Source of the DNA: Candidatus Nitrosocaldus sp.
GTDB lineage: Archaea > Thermoproteota > Nitrososphaeria > Nitrososphaerales > Nitrosocaldaceae
Assembly: GCA_025054855.1 (NCBI GenBank)
Contig: JANWZS010000002.1
Coordinates: forward strand, 87,017 to 151,016
Length of the DNA: 64,000 bases
Reading direction: 5' to 3'
Shown here piece after piece: positions 8,809-18,100 of this stretch. A program made the translations under genes and the position numbers. The notes beneath the pieces were generated by a model that saw only the letters and a list, made by a program, of their open reading frames with translations, did no database searches and had not been told where the DNA came from. The stretch's first letter is position 1; each line of letters begins with the position of its first letter.

Positions 8809-9761
8809 ATCCTTATCACGTTATCGAGCCCTGTTACCCTCAGAGCCTCCATGAGCGGTCCTAGATGCTGCGACTCATACCTTATCCCAAACTTCACGAA
8901 TATGGCTGAGACGAACTGCTGCACCTTCTCTGGCTCCTTGTTGAGGTCCCTCAGTGCACTCCACAGCTTCATCTTCACATCCTTTGGAAGGTTCTTTGAG
9001 ATGAGTGTGACGTGTGCTGGATTCGGGCCATTCTGCTCCAGTATCTTGCTGTTCTCTATAGCCTCTTTGTAGAGCTTCGCTGGCACATCACCAGCGGTCA
9101 CAGTCACATCCACCTGCCCCTGCTTCAGTGCCTCCCAGCACTGTGCGTATCCCCCTCCGAAGACGACCTCACCGAAGAACTGGTTCGGGAGATCCACAGG
9201 TCTCTTGCCTGCATCTATGGGCTTAACATAACCCTTCTCAACCATGGTCTTCATGGGCATCACAAATCCAGATACAGACGTCTCGCTCGGGAAGCAGGCC
9301 TTCTTGCCCCTCAACTCCTCTAGCGAGTTGTACGGTGCACCCTTGAGCACTATCCAGTACGAGTAGTAGTAGTTGAGTACATGCTCCTCATCGCCTATGA
9401 ATATCGCTCTCCTCTCTACCAGCATTGGTTCTATCACATCCGCCTGCCTTGCTATCATAGCCCCTACGAGTGAACCAACACCTAGAGCGACATGTGCATG
9501 CCCGAACCTCATGCTCTCAACTATCGCTGCGTTGTTCTGTGGGAAGAGTATCTCAACATCCATGCCGAGCCTATCCTCGAAGTGCTTCTCAAGCTCTGCT
9601 GCCTCTGCAACGACCCTGTCCCTTGGTATAGGTTGCACGACTATAACCAGCTTGTTGAGCCTCTGCTGTGCCTGTGCCTCTGCCTGAATACTGCTGAGAG
9701 CAACTATTCCAGTAACCAGCAACGCTGCTGCCACGACCGCAAATACCTGCACGTATCTCAT
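8805..9761 (-). CDS. phnD: Phosphonate/phosphite-binding protein PhnD
   Basis: 318 residues. An N-terminal signal sequence (about 1-30, ending near SSIQAEAQA) directs export. The rest is a PhnD-type periplasmic binding fold: VVQPIPRDRVVAEAAELEK near the start, a G-[VH]GSL anion loop region, and the ACFPSETSVSG hinge. In an archaeon the protein would be held outside the membrane. It is first in the phnD-phnC-phnE operon. The promoter contains AACGTTTAAA about 30 bases upstream, also found before the PhoU-like gene. Confidence 0.85.
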   Translation of the reverse strand: MRYVQVFAVVAAALLVTGIVALSSIQAEAQAQQRLNKLVIVVQPIPRDRVVAEAAELEKHFEDRLGMDVEILFPQNNAAIVESMRFGHAHVALGVGSLVGAMIARQADVIEPMLVERRAIFIGDEEHVLNYYYSYWIVLKGAPYNSLEELRGKKACFPSETSVSGFVMPMKTMVEKGYVKPIDAGKRPVDLPNQFFGEVVFGGGYAQCWEALKQGQVDVTVTAGDVPAKLYKEAIENSKILEQNGPNPAHVTLISKNLPKDVKMKLWSALRDLNKEPEKVQQFVSAIFVKFGIRYESQHLGPLMEALRVTGLDNVIRI

Positions 9762-9787
9762 TAGGCTGGGCTAATTAGGCTAACCTA

Positions 9788-9797
9788 TTTAAACGTT
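9788..9797 (-). promoter_or_regulatory. Promoter element AACGTTTAAA of phnDCE
   Basis: AACGTTTAAA (minus strand) lies 27-36 bases before the phnD ATG, where the BRE/TATA elements should be. The same 10-mer occurs before the phoU-like gene at 13559-13568, at nearly the same distance from that start codon. Confidence 0.45.
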
Positions 9798-9894
9798 GTT
9801 ATAACCCCGTTATATCGCATAGGAATAAATGTGCAGCATAAGATGGTTATCATGGTGATGAGACTGACCTGCACTGATCCCATAAGGGAGATGA

Positions 9895-9908
9895 GGAGAT
9901 GCATCTCC
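9895..9908. repeat. Perfect 14-bp palindrome
   Basis: GGAGATGCATCTCC lies in the intergenic region between the divergent phnD and aminopeptidase genes, about 80 bases before the aminopeptidase start. A regulator site is possible; no regulator is known. Confidence 0.4.
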
Positions 9909-9986
9909 CCTGAGTTTATTCATCTATTTACATTACCCTCTCTGCTATTCATAATATTTTTTTATGGCAGGTGGTGATGCTGAACC

Positions 9987-12503
9987 ATGGATAGAGTGGC
10001 AGGTAACAGCAGGAGGTTTGAACTACCAGGGAGCAGACCACACTACCCACCATCGAGGCAGTTCATGATCAGGCACATAAGGCTCGAGATCAGACCAGAT
10101 ATGAATGAGGGGAGCATCACTGCTAGGGAAGAGATCGATCTTGTGAGTAATGCAGAGGAGCTTAGGAGCGTGGTGCTCGATGCTGCTGAACTGAACATAT
10201 CGAGGGTCATGTTGGGGGAGCATGAGTTGACCTTCAAGCATCTGGATGATAGGCTGAGGATAGAACTGCCCGAACCGTTGAGGGAGGGTGAGGGCGCAAG
10301 GTTAGCCATAGAGTACACTGCCAAGCCGAGGAAGGGCCTGTACTTCGTGAGGCCGGATGAGCACTACCCAAGGAGGAGAGTACAGGCATGGACTCAGGGC
10401 GAGAGCGTATACTCGAGGTACTGGTTCGTATGTCTAGACCATCCAGATATGAGGCATACGAGCGAGATGATAGTAGATGTGCCAGATGGGTTCATAGCCA
10501 TAAGCAATGGGAGGCTGGTCAGCGTAGAGGATAGAGGCTCGCACAGGAGGTACCACTGGCTTGAGGAGTGCACCCATCCAGCATACCTGACCTCGCTGGT
10601 GATAGGCAGGTTCAAGGAGTTGAGGGATGAGTACAATGGAATAGAACTGCTCTACTATGTGCCAGAGGATATGGCTGATTATGCTGAGCTCTCATTTGCA
10701 AATACGAAGGATATGATGAGGTTCTTCGAGGAGTACACGGGCATCAAGTACCCATACAGCAAGTATGCACAGGTTACCGTTGATGACTTTATATACGGAG
10801 GTATGGAGAACATAAATGCTACCACCCTTACGGTAGAGACACTACACGATAGGAGGGCGCATATAGACTTTACGAGCGACCATCTGGTTGCGCATGAACT
10901 TGCACACCAGTGGTTCGGTGATCTGGTGACATGCAGGGACTGGCAGCATATATGGCTGAACGAGTCATTCGCAACGTACTTTGAGGCACTCTACTGGCTG
11001 CATAGCAGGGGGGAGGATGAGTTCAACTACTACATAATGCAGTATGCGAATGAGTACTTTGAGGAGTACGGTAAACGCTATGCAAGAGCAATAGTTACAA
11101 ACGTTTACAAGCACCCAGACGATCTCTTCGATAGGCATGCGTATGAGAAGGGTGCATGCGTACTACACATGCTCAGATCCATGATGGGGGATAGGCTGTT
11201 CAGGAGGGCGGTGAAGTACTACCTTGAGAGGTTCAGGTTCAGCAACGCCGAGAGCGAGGAGTTCAGGCGGTGCTGCGAGGATGCTACAGGCTACAGCCTC
11301 CAGGAGTTCTTCGAGCAGTGGTTGTACAGGGCAGGGCACCCAGAGTTAAAGATCAAGGTTGATTACAACCATGATGGCAGGATGCTCACACTGAACATGG
11401 TACAGGTGCAGAGTATCGATGGCGAGAGCAGGATATTCAGATTCCCCCTAGATGTTCATGTGGTGAGCAGGGATGGGAGGAGGGAGCAGATCACCGTCAG
11501 TGTAGAGGCCAAGGAGCAGAGCATACACATACCCCTAAGAGATGAGCCCATGTACGTGAGCATAGACCCACTGAACAAGGTACCTCTCAAGAAGGTTGTG
11601 GAGCTGAAGATGGATAGGCATATGCTCATAGCCATGCTCAAGCATGGCAACACGGTTGAGAGGATAAGCGCTGCAAGGGCCCTTGCAAGTACCTCAATGG
11701 ACTCTGACGATGTGATAGGTGCGCTGAGGGATGCTATATTGGGTGATGCATTCTGGGGCGTTGCTGCAGAGTCTGCGAGGGCGCTGGCAGGTATAAAGGG
11801 GGACAAGGCATACAACGCACTGATCAGCGTGGTAGAGTCGGTAAAGCACCCAAAGGCCAGGAGGGCAGTCGTGAGAGCCATAGGTGAGTTTGCGAGGGAG
11901 GATAGCATAGCACTACTGAACAGGATACTGCAGAGCGATGAGAGCTACTACGTGCAGGCAGAGACCGTGATCGCCATGGGGAAGAGCAGGAGCAAGAAGG
12001 CAGTGCCATACATAATGGGCTCACTCCAGATAAGATCACACAACGAGGTGGTCAGGGCATCTGCCATGACTGCGTTCGGGGAGGTTAGGGATGAGTTCAG
12101 CATACCAGTGCTAATTGATCATACGAGGCTTGGGGAGCATAACAGGGTGAGGGAGGCTGCAGCCCTTGCACTGGGCAAGTACGCAAAGGGTAACGAGAGG
12201 GTCGTTGACCATCTCATCGCCCTGCTCAGGGATCACTGGTTCAGGGTCAGGATGAATGCTATAAAGGCACTCGCAGAGGCTCAGGAGCAGAGGGCGCTGA
12301 AGGACCTTGAGTGGGTTGCAGCCAACGATAATGATGCTAGGGTGAGGAGGGTCGCTGATGAGGCCATACTCACCATAAGGGAGGCTACGCAGGTACCCAA
12401 GGAGGTGGCGCAGATGAGGGATGAGCTGGAGAGGCTGAAGAGCATGAGCAGGGATATCATGAGCAGGTTGGATATGGTGGAGAGGGAGCTGAAGTCAGGC
12501 TAG
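9987..12503 (+). CDS. M1-family zinc aminopeptidase with C-terminal HEAT repeats
   Basis: 838 residues. The exopeptidase site GGMEN (about 272-276) and zinc motif HELAH with the distal Glu in WLNESFA (HExxH-x18-E, about 305-328) are intact, so it should release N-terminal residues from peptides. The first ~530 residues are the M1 catalytic core. Instead of an ERAP1-type C-terminal domain, residues ~540-800 are repeated helices with the PBS-lyase/HEAT pattern (ALASTSMDSDDVIGALRDAI and similar units). The last ~30 residues form a predicted coiled coil. An AATATTTTTTTA stretch gives a TATA box around 9952-9963 and implies a leaderless start. Confidence 0.9.
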   Translation: MDRVAGNSRRFELPGSRPHYPPSRQFMIRHIRLEIRPDMNEGSITAREEIDLVSNAEELRSVVLDAAELNISRVMLGEHELTFKHLDDRLRIELPEPLREGEGARLAIEYTAKPRKGLYFVRPDEHYPRRRVQAWTQGESVYSRYWFVCLDHPDMRHTSEMIVDVPDGFIAISNGRLVSVEDRGSHRRYHWLEECTHPAYLTSLVIGRFKELRDEYNGIELLYYVPEDMADYAELSFANTKDMMRFFEEYTGIKYPYSKYAQVTVDDFIYGGMENINATTLTVETLHDRRAHIDFTSDHLVAHELAHQWFGDLVTCRDWQHIWLNESFATYFEALYWLHSRGEDEFNYYIMQYANEYFEEYGKRYARAIVTNVYKHPDDLFDRHAYEKGACVLHMLRSMMGDRLFRRAVKYYLERFRFSNAESEEFRRCCEDATGYSLQEFFEQWLYRAGHPELKIKVDYNHDGRMLTLNMVQVQSIDGESRIFRFPLDVHVVSRDGRREQITVSVEAKEQSIHIPLRDEPMYVSIDPLNKVPLKKVVELKMDRHMLIAMLKHGNTVERISAARALASTSMDSDDVIGALRDAILGDAFWGVAAESARALAGIKGDKAYNALISVVESVKHPKARRAVVRAIGEFAREDSIALLNRILQSDESYYVQAETVIAMGKSRSKKAVPYIMGSLQIRSHNEVVRASAMTAFGEVRDEFSIPVLIDHTRLGEHNRVREAAALALGKYAKGNERVVDHLIALLRDHWFRVRMNAIKALAEAQEQRALKDLEWVAANDNDARVRRVADEAILTIREATQVPKEVAQMRDELERLKSMSRDIMSRLDMVERELKSG

Positions 12504-12558
12504 AGGCTAGGTAGGCAAGCAGGCAGGCTTACGGGGATCTAACCAAAATAAATATAGA

Positions 12559-12564
12559 TTTTTT
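12559..12564 (+). terminator. T-run terminator after the aminopeptidase gene
   Basis: A TTTTTT run 56 bases after the aminopeptidase stop, in the convergent gap before the phoU-like gene. Archaeal aCPSF1-dependent termination uses such U tracts. Confidence 0.45.
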
Positions 12565-12577
12565 ATCACATCCATCT

Positions 12578-13540
12578 CTATGGTATAGGCATTACGAGAT
12601 CTGCTATATCCACCCATATCCTTGCAAACTTGTCAAGCAGGTGCATAAGGTCTATGACCCTCGCATCGGTCTCCTGCTTCATGCCCGATATACGTTCGTT
12701 GAAGAGTGAGTAGAGCTTCATAACCTCTATCGAGCCCTTCCTATCATGGCTTATGAATGCCCTAACAGAGATATCCTGTATCCTCTCTACTATCCTTGCA
12801 GTATCTACCATGCTGCTCAGATCGTATCCCTCATGGCTCAGTAGTGACTCCACCGCCCTTGCCAGTTCCACAGCCCCATCACCAGCACTCTCCAGCAGGT
12901 GCGCTGCTATCCTGTAATCCAGAACCTCTATGCTGGTTAGGCTCATCCTCCCTGCCAGCCTCTGATCCTTCAGGAGGCTTCTCAGCAGCCTAACGAGGAG
13001 GAAGTACTGCCTATCCACCTCATCATCCCTCCTGGCTATGCTCCTGAGTATGTCCCCATCCTTACTCTGCATGGCAACTATGATATCCCTGTACATGCCA
13101 GAGACTATGGTGCTTATCCTGTAGAGTATCTTCTCAGCATCGAGTGTGGTTGTATCCAGCAGGAACTGGGCCACCACGTTGGTTGCGTCCTCATCCACTA
13201 TCTCCAGGCTCACAAGCCTCTCCACCGCAGCCTTTATGCTCTCCCTCTCCTCATACGAGAGGGGTCTATTGGCCTTAACCTTGATCAGATCGTAGCCTAG
13301 GAGGTATGCTCCAGTTATCTTGTTCGCTATCGGCTCGTAGTATGGTGAGGGGTAGTTGATCACCACCTCCTTACTCTCCCTAGCCTCGTCCAGCGCTGGA
13401 TATATGTGCAGTGAGTTATCCTTGGCAGTCTCTATCAGTACTATGCTCCCTTTACCTATCCCGTTGCCCTCAACCCACTCCTTTGGGAGGGAGATCAGCA
13501 GGCTGCTCCCTATCCTCTGCACCTTCCTCGTGTACCTCAT
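12578..13540 (-). CDS. phoU: AbrB/SpoVT-PhoU fusion, phosphate uptake regulator
   Basis: 320 residues. The N-terminus (MRYTRKVQRIGSSLLISLPK) is an AbrB/SpoVT swapped-hairpin DNA-binding domain, residues ~1-45. The rest is helical and PhoU-like, with SKDGDILRSIARRDDEVDRQ typical of the metal-binding PhoU repeat. Such archaeal fusions are annotated as phosphate uptake regulators. The start lies 19 bases from the AACGTTTAAA promoter element shared with phnDCE. It is divergent from the CoA operon, and the two promoters overlap within ~65 bases. Confidence 0.85.
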   Translation of the reverse strand: MRYTRKVQRIGSSLLISLPKEWVEGNGIGKGSIVLIETAKDNSLHIYPALDEARESKEVVINYPSPYYEPIANKITGAYLLGYDLIKVKANRPLSYEERESIKAAVERLVSLEIVDEDATNVVAQFLLDTTTLDAEKILYRISTIVSGMYRDIIVAMQSKDGDILRSIARRDDEVDRQYFLLVRLLRSLLKDQRLAGRMSLTSIEVLDYRIAAHLLESAGDGAVELARAVESLLSHEGYDLSSMVDTARIVERIQDISVRAFISHDRKGSIEVMKLYSLFNERISGMKQETDARVIDLMHLLDKFARIWVDIADLVMPIP

Positions 13541-13558
13541 TTAAATCAGCTTATATTC

Positions 13559-13568
13559 TTTAAACGTT
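13559..13568 (-). promoter_or_regulatory. Promoter element AACGTTTAAA of the phoU-like gene
   Basis: On the minus strand AACGTTTAAA lies 19-28 bases before the phoU-like start. It is identical to the element before phnD and abuts the TATA region of the divergent CoA operon (TTATTTATAT, 13568-13577). Confidence 0.45.
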
Positions 13569-13606
13569 ATTTATATATGCTCTCATGGGGCAAGGTATCT
13601 GTAGTT

Positions 13607-14602
13607 ATGCGTGGATATGTTATGGCTAGTGCTAGTGCTAGGGCATTCGCACCAGGCCACATCACAGGGTTCGTCGAGTTCCCTACCATCATGCTAGACG
13701 ATCCCCTTCTCATGGGCTCCAAGGGTGCTGGTGTATGCATAAGCAAGGGCATAACGACAGATGTGTACATATACCCTGCCAGTGAGGGCGATGATGGTAG
13801 GGGTGAAGTGAGCATATACATAAACGGTGAGCCGTGCGCAGATGCGGATGTCTCGCTCTACGTGCTCAGCGAGTATCTCAAGTTGGTCGATGGGCATGCT
13901 GATGGGTTAAGGATAGATGTTATGCACAGGGCAGATATCCCTATAGGGTATGGTCTAGGTTCGAGTGGGGCTGCAGCGTTGAGCCTCTCCTACGCACTCA
14001 ATAGTGCACTCATGCTCGGTCTAAGCAGGGAGGAGGCAGCAAGGATAGCACACAAGGCAGATCTGGCATGCAGGTGCGGCGCTGGTACGGTTATAGCGGA
14101 GTACCATGGTGGGCTGGAGATGCGCCTCAAGGCTGGTGCACCTGGTGTAGGTGTGGTTGAGAGCATACTCGATGATGGGCATCTCCATGATTATAGGGTG
14201 CTTATACTCTGCATAAGCCCATACCCCACCAAGGAGTTCCTCACGAACAGGATGAGCACTATAAACGGGCTAGGGGGCAGGATGCTCAGGGAACTCGCAC
14301 TCAACAGGTCCATAGATACCCTCCTGGACCTATCCTACAGGTTCGCCAGATCGATAGATTTTATAACGGATAGGGCAGCAAGGGTCATAGATGCCCTTCA
14401 TGCTCTAGGGTGCAGGGCGTCGGTAGCGCTCTTCGGCGAGACCGTATTCACCATGGTCAGGAGTGAGAGGGCTGATGAGGTTGAGAGGGTACTCGCATAC
14501 TACAGGGATGAGTACTCCTCATCCTCGAGCAGTTGCCATCTACTCTCATGCCCTATAGATACCAGGGGTGCTAGACTGCTTGATACCAGAGAACCATCCT
14601 AG
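13607..14602 (+). CDS. pok: Pantoate kinase (archaeal CoA pathway)
   Basis: A GHMP-family kinase that phosphorylates pantoate, the archaeal first step after PanB/PanE. The reading frame is open from 13577, but that codon lies inside the TATA box, so ATG 13607 (MRGYVMASASARAFAPGHITG) is chosen; 13622 is an alternative. About 331 residues. The GHMP signature GYGLGSSGAAAL lies near residue 115, with the product-binding AFAPGHITG segment at the N-terminus. Its 3' end overlaps the phosphopantothenate synthetase gene. First gene of a four-gene CoA operon with its own TATA box. Confidence 0.88.
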   Translation: MRGYVMASASARAFAPGHITGFVEFPTIMLDDPLLMGSKGAGVCISKGITTDVYIYPASEGDDGRGEVSIYINGEPCADADVSLYVLSEYLKLVDGHADGLRIDVMHRADIPIGYGLGSSGAAALSLSYALNSALMLGLSREEAARIAHKADLACRCGAGTVIAEYHGGLEMRLKAGAPGVGVVESILDDGHLHDYRVLILCISPYPTKEFLTNRMSTINGLGGRMLRELALNRSIDTLLDLSYRFARSIDFITDRAARVIDALHALGCRASVALFGETVFTMVRSERADEVERVLAYYRDEYSSSSSSCHLLSCPIDTRGARLLDTREPS

Positions 14603-15350
14603 GGCGGAGTCTTTGAGGGTGAGGGATAGGCTCGTGGAGTGCCTAAGGAGGGGTATAGTGGTGGAGCAGGGGCTGATAGCCCATGGTAGGGGTGAGGCGT
14701 TCGATTACCTCCTTGGGGAGCGTACAACCATGCATGCCAGGGAGGCTATAAGGGCAGCAGTAGCGATGATGCTCCTTGCTGAGCATCCAGTAATATCCGT
14801 AAATGGGAACGTAGCATGCCTCTGCGCAAGGGATGTGGTCAGGCTAGCCTCTATACTTAATGCACGTATAGAGGTTAACCTGTTCTACAGATCGTATGAG
14901 CGTGAGAGGGCCATAGAGATGCTTCTGAGGGAGAATGGTGCTGAGATGGTATATGGTGTTGGTGAGAGGGCGAGCATGAGCATACCAGAACTCATGAGTG
15001 AGAGGAGGAGGGTCGATAGGGATGGGATATACATGGCTGATGTCGTGCTAGTTCCATTGGAGGATGGCGATAGGACTGAGGCACTGGTCAGGATGGGCAA
15101 GAAGGTCATAGCCATAGACCTCAACCCGCTATCCAGGACTGCCAGGAGTGCCACCATAACCATAGTCGACAACGTGACTAGAGCAGTACCACTGATGGTC
15201 GATATGGCATCTAGGCTCAGGGGTGCATCAATAGATGATCTCCATGCTATAGTCAACTCATTCTCAAATGCAGGGAACCTGGAGGCTTCCCTAGCAGTGA
15301 TAAGGGATGGTGTAGAGAGGTTAGGTGGAGGGGAGGTAGGTAGTAGTTAG
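14568..15350 (+). CDS. pps: 4-phosphopantoate--beta-alanine ligase
   Basis: 260 residues. Archaeal phosphopantothenate synthetase joins 4-phosphopantoate to beta-alanine with ATP. Recognised from IPENHPRAESLRVRDRLVE at the start, the VSVNGNVACLCA core, the NLFYRSYERE segment and IDLNPLSRTAR, in the family order and length. The frame opens with GTG at 14568; TTG at 14580 is an alternative, preceded by GGGGTG, and would match the usual IPxxHPR beginning. It overlaps the pantoate kinase gene, which catalyses the preceding reaction. Confidence 0.88.
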   Translation: MLDCLIPENHPRAESLRVRDRLVECLRRGIVVEQGLIAHGRGEAFDYLLGERTTMHAREAIRAAVAMMLLAEHPVISVNGNVACLCARDVVRLASILNARIEVNLFYRSYERERAIEMLLRENGAEMVYGVGERASMSIPELMSERRRVDRDGIYMADVVLVPLEDGDRTEALVRMGKKVIAIDLNPLSRTARSATITIVDNVTRAVPLMVDMASRLRGASIDDLHAIVNSFSNAGNLEASLAVIRDGVERLGGGEVGSS

Positions 15351-15381
15351 TTAGGTGGGAGGAGTGAGGAGGGTAGGGGTT

Positions 15382-16248
15382 ATGCAGAGGGTCACTGTTG
15401 ATGGCATAATCAGGATGAAGGGGGAGAGGAGGAAGATAGCAGTGATAACTGCTTACGATTACACCATGGCAAGGATATGCGACAGGGCTGGTGTGGATAT
15501 CATACTCGTGGGGGATAGTGCTGCCATGGTCATGCTAGGCTACAGGAGCACAACCCCCATCACCATGGAGGAGATGCTCGTATTCTGCAGGGCAGTGGCA
15601 AACGCAAGGGAGCATGCCATGATAGTTGCAGATATGCCCTTCATGTCCTATCAGGTGAGCGTAGAGGATGCTGTGTACAACGCATGCAGATTCATCAAGG
15701 AGGCTGGTGCGGATGCCGTCAAGGTGGAGGGTGGTGCTGAGGTCAAGCGTACAGTACGTGCCATGGTGGATGCTGGTATACCTGTGATGGGCCACATAGG
15801 CCTGAAGCCGCAGACGGCACACCTCTGGCAGGGCTATAGGGTGCAGGGCAGGACATGCATGGATGCAGCGAGGCTGGTCGGTGATGCAAGGGCGATAGAG
15901 GAGGCGGGTGCATTCTCCATAGTGCTTGAGCAGGTCACGCACGAGGCTGCAGAGGCCATAACCAGCATGCTCAGGATACCAACTATAGGTATAGGCTCTG
16001 GCCCTGCATGCGATGGGCAGGTTCTGGTGCTGCACGATATGCTAGGCCTGTACGATAACAGCCCTAGATTCGCAAAGCGTTATGCAAACATGGCAGATGC
16101 AGTGCTGGATGCCCTGATAAGGTACAGGGATGATGTGCTGGGATCGAGGTTCCCTGGAGAGGAGCATACGTTCCACATGGATGGGCATGAGTTGAGCAGG
16201 TTCAGGGCCTGGATGGACTCTGGCAAGGAGGGTGGTGATGCTGGTTGA
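15382..16248 (+). CDS. panB: 3-methyl-2-oxobutanoate hydroxymethyltransferase PanB
   Basis: Makes ketopantoate from 2-oxoisovalerate and methylene-tetrahydrofolate/pterin. Motifs: ITAYDYTMARI, VGDSAAMVMLGY (metal-binding Asp), VKVEGG, GHIGLKPQ and IGIGSGPACDGQ, all in the PanB order. The frame opens at GTG 15355; ATG 15382 is preferred because GGAGGG lies just upstream and this start fits the family, giving about 288 residues. It follows the phosphopantothenate synthetase gene closely. Its stop overlaps the coaBC start (TGATG). Confidence 0.92.
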   Translation: MQRVTVDGIIRMKGERRKIAVITAYDYTMARICDRAGVDIILVGDSAAMVMLGYRSTTPITMEEMLVFCRAVANAREHAMIVADMPFMSYQVSVEDAVYNACRFIKEAGADAVKVEGGAEVKRTVRAMVDAGIPVMGHIGLKPQTAHLWQGYRVQGRTCMDAARLVGDARAIEEAGAFSIVLEQVTHEAAEAITSMLRIPTIGIGSGPACDGQVLVLHDMLGLYDNSPRFAKRYANMADAVLDALIRYRDDVLGSRFPGEEHTFHMDGHELSRFRAWMDSGKEGGDAG

Positions 16249-17480
16249 TGGACATGCATCCATCCAAGGATATCACTGGCTCACATGGGGATGAGTTGAA
16301 GGGGAGGAGGATAGTGCTATGCATCACCTCCAGTGTAGCTGCTTACAGGTCCGTGGACCTTGCAAGATTGCTCATGAGGCATGGCGCAGATGTGTATCCA
16401 GTGCTCACAAGGAGGGCAACCAGGCTAGTGAGCAGTGAACTGCTTTCATGGGCTACTGGGAATAGGGCAATAGCAAATCTAACATGGGAGTTGGAGCATA
16501 TACGGCTTGCAGACAAGGGTAGAGCGGATCTCATCATAATATACCCATGCACGGCAAACACCCTGAGCAAGATAGCAAATGGTATAGATGATACAAGCGT
16601 AACCACCGTGGCATCGGTCGCTCTAGGCTCCCGTATACCCATCATAGTAGCATTGGCCATGCATGAGGTCATGTACCACAACCCCATGGTTGCAAGGAAC
16701 ATCAAGGCATTGCAGGGCCTGGTCGAGTTCGTAGAGCCCGTAGTGGAGGAGGGCAAGGCCAAGGTTGCGGAGCCTGAGCATGTGCTTGCAAGGGCCATAG
16801 AGGTGCTTAGGTATGGGTCACTCCTCAGGGGCAAGAGCATACTCATAACCGCTGGCGCAACAGTTGAGCATATAGATGGTGTAAGGATAATCACCAACCT
16901 CTCATCTGGGAGGTTTGGTACAGCGTTCGCCAGGGAGGCTATGCTCATGGGCGCAGATGTGACGCTCGTGTATGGGCATGGGAGCAGTGAGCCACCTGCA
17001 GGTGTTAGGCTCGTGAGGGTCAGCACAACCAGGGATATGCTCGATGCTGTAACGAGCGAGTTGAGTAGCAAGCACTACGATGCTGTGATAATGAATGCTG
17101 CAGTTGCTGACTTTAGGCCTGCCCAGAAGAGCAGCAGCAAGATAGAGAGCAGGAGGAGCGGCGGGTTCATGCTGAGGCTTGAGCCTACCGAGAAGATAGT
17201 TGATGCTGTGAAGAGGCTCAGCCCAGATACCTTCCTCGTGGCATTCAAGGCAGATGACTGTAGCAGGGAGGAGTTGATAGCAAAGGCCAGAGCCAAGTTG
17301 GAGGAGTGCAACGGGGATATGGTAGTTGCAAACTATGCAAGTAGGAGCATGGGCAGTGATACATGCGATGTTGTGCTCATCAGCAGGGATGGCTCGATCA
17401 CTGATATGTGTGGAAGTAAGGATGATGTGGCAAGGAGGATACTCATAGATATGGCAAACAGGATGGCAAAGCCACACTGA
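16248..17480 (+). CDS. coaBC: Bifunctional phosphopantothenoylcysteine decarboxylase/synthetase CoaBC
   Basis: About 410 residues with two domains. Residues ~20-200 are the FMN-binding CoaC decarboxylase (CITSSVAAYRSVDLARLL; YPCTANTLSKIANGIDD; MHEVMYHNP, with the active-site His). Residues ~205-400 are the CoaB ligase (LITAGATVEHIDGVRIITN, SSGRFG and AAVADFRP). Together they add cysteine to phosphopantothenate and decarboxylate the product to phosphopantetheine. ATG 16248 overlaps the panB stop by one base; TTG 16245 is also in frame. Last gene of the CoA operon. Confidence 0.92.
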   Translation: MDMHPSKDITGSHGDELKGRRIVLCITSSVAAYRSVDLARLLMRHGADVYPVLTRRATRLVSSELLSWATGNRAIANLTWELEHIRLADKGRADLIIIYPCTANTLSKIANGIDDTSVTTVASVALGSRIPIIVALAMHEVMYHNPMVARNIKALQGLVEFVEPVVEEGKAKVAEPEHVLARAIEVLRYGSLLRGKSILITAGATVEHIDGVRIITNLSSGRFGTAFAREAMLMGADVTLVYGHGSSEPPAGVRLVRVSTTRDMLDAVTSELSSKHYDAVIMNAAVADFRPAQKSSSKIESRRSGGFMLRLEPTEKIVDAVKRLSPDTFLVAFKADDCSREELIAKARAKLEECNGDMVVANYASRSMGSDTCDVVLISRDGSITDMCGSKDDVARRILIDMANRMAKPH

Positions 17481-17513
17481 GCCATGTAGCATACTCAGTA
17501 ATCAGTAGTAGAT

Positions 17514-17996
17514 CTACCACTTCGTCAGGGATGGCAGGTGCTCATCCTTCCATATGTTGAGTACCGAGATGACCTGTGTGCCGATAACCCCCTCTATCGT
17601 CTTGATCTGGTTCGCCAGTATACCTGCTATCTCCTGCATGCTGCCACCCCTCACCTTGAGCAGCAGGTCACCATATGTATGCACCTCAAGGACCTCGAGC
17701 ACGTTGGGTATCCTTGCAAGTTCCTGTGCAACATGCTTCACGTTACCAGGGCTGACCGTAACTATCACCAGAACCAGCGTACCCAATCCAAGCATGACTG
17801 GGTCCACCTTGATCGTGAACCTCTTTATCACCCCGCTCTTCACCAGCCTCTTCACCCTGTGCCTTATCGTACCCTCGTTCACCTGTAGTGCCCTCGCTAT
17901 CTTCACGAATGGTACGAGGCAGTCATCGTGGAGTGTGGAGAGTATGCTCCTATCCAACTCATCCAGTATCTTGGGCTTCCTACCCCTCTTCAGCAT
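17514..17996 (-). CDS. Lrp/AsnC-family transcriptional regulator
   Basis: 160 residues. The N-terminal winged helix-turn-helix (about 10-60: LDELDRSILSTLHDD, then ALQVNEGTIRHRVKRL) is followed by the AsnC/RAM ligand-binding domain (VLEVHTYGDLLLKVRG). Lrp proteins bind DNA as oligomers and often respond to amino acids. Basic N-terminal KRGRKPK residues may add DNA contacts. It is convergent with coaBC with ~34 bases between the stops, and its target genes are not evident. Confidence 0.9.
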   Translation of the reverse strand: MLKRGRKPKILDELDRSILSTLHDDCLVPFVKIARALQVNEGTIRHRVKRLVKSGVIKRFTIKVDPVMLGLGTLVLVIVTVSPGNVKHVAQELARIPNVLEVLEVHTYGDLLLKVRGGSMQEIAGILANQIKTIEGVIGTQVISVLNIWKDEHLPSLTKW

Positions 17997-18100
17997 AGAT
18001 ATATTTACTATTCCAGCCTATAAATATCTTGTTTGTTACGAAAAATGCAAGGCATCCACACCCTCCCTCCCTGCTAATTGGTACGTGCAGTCTTCCTCAA

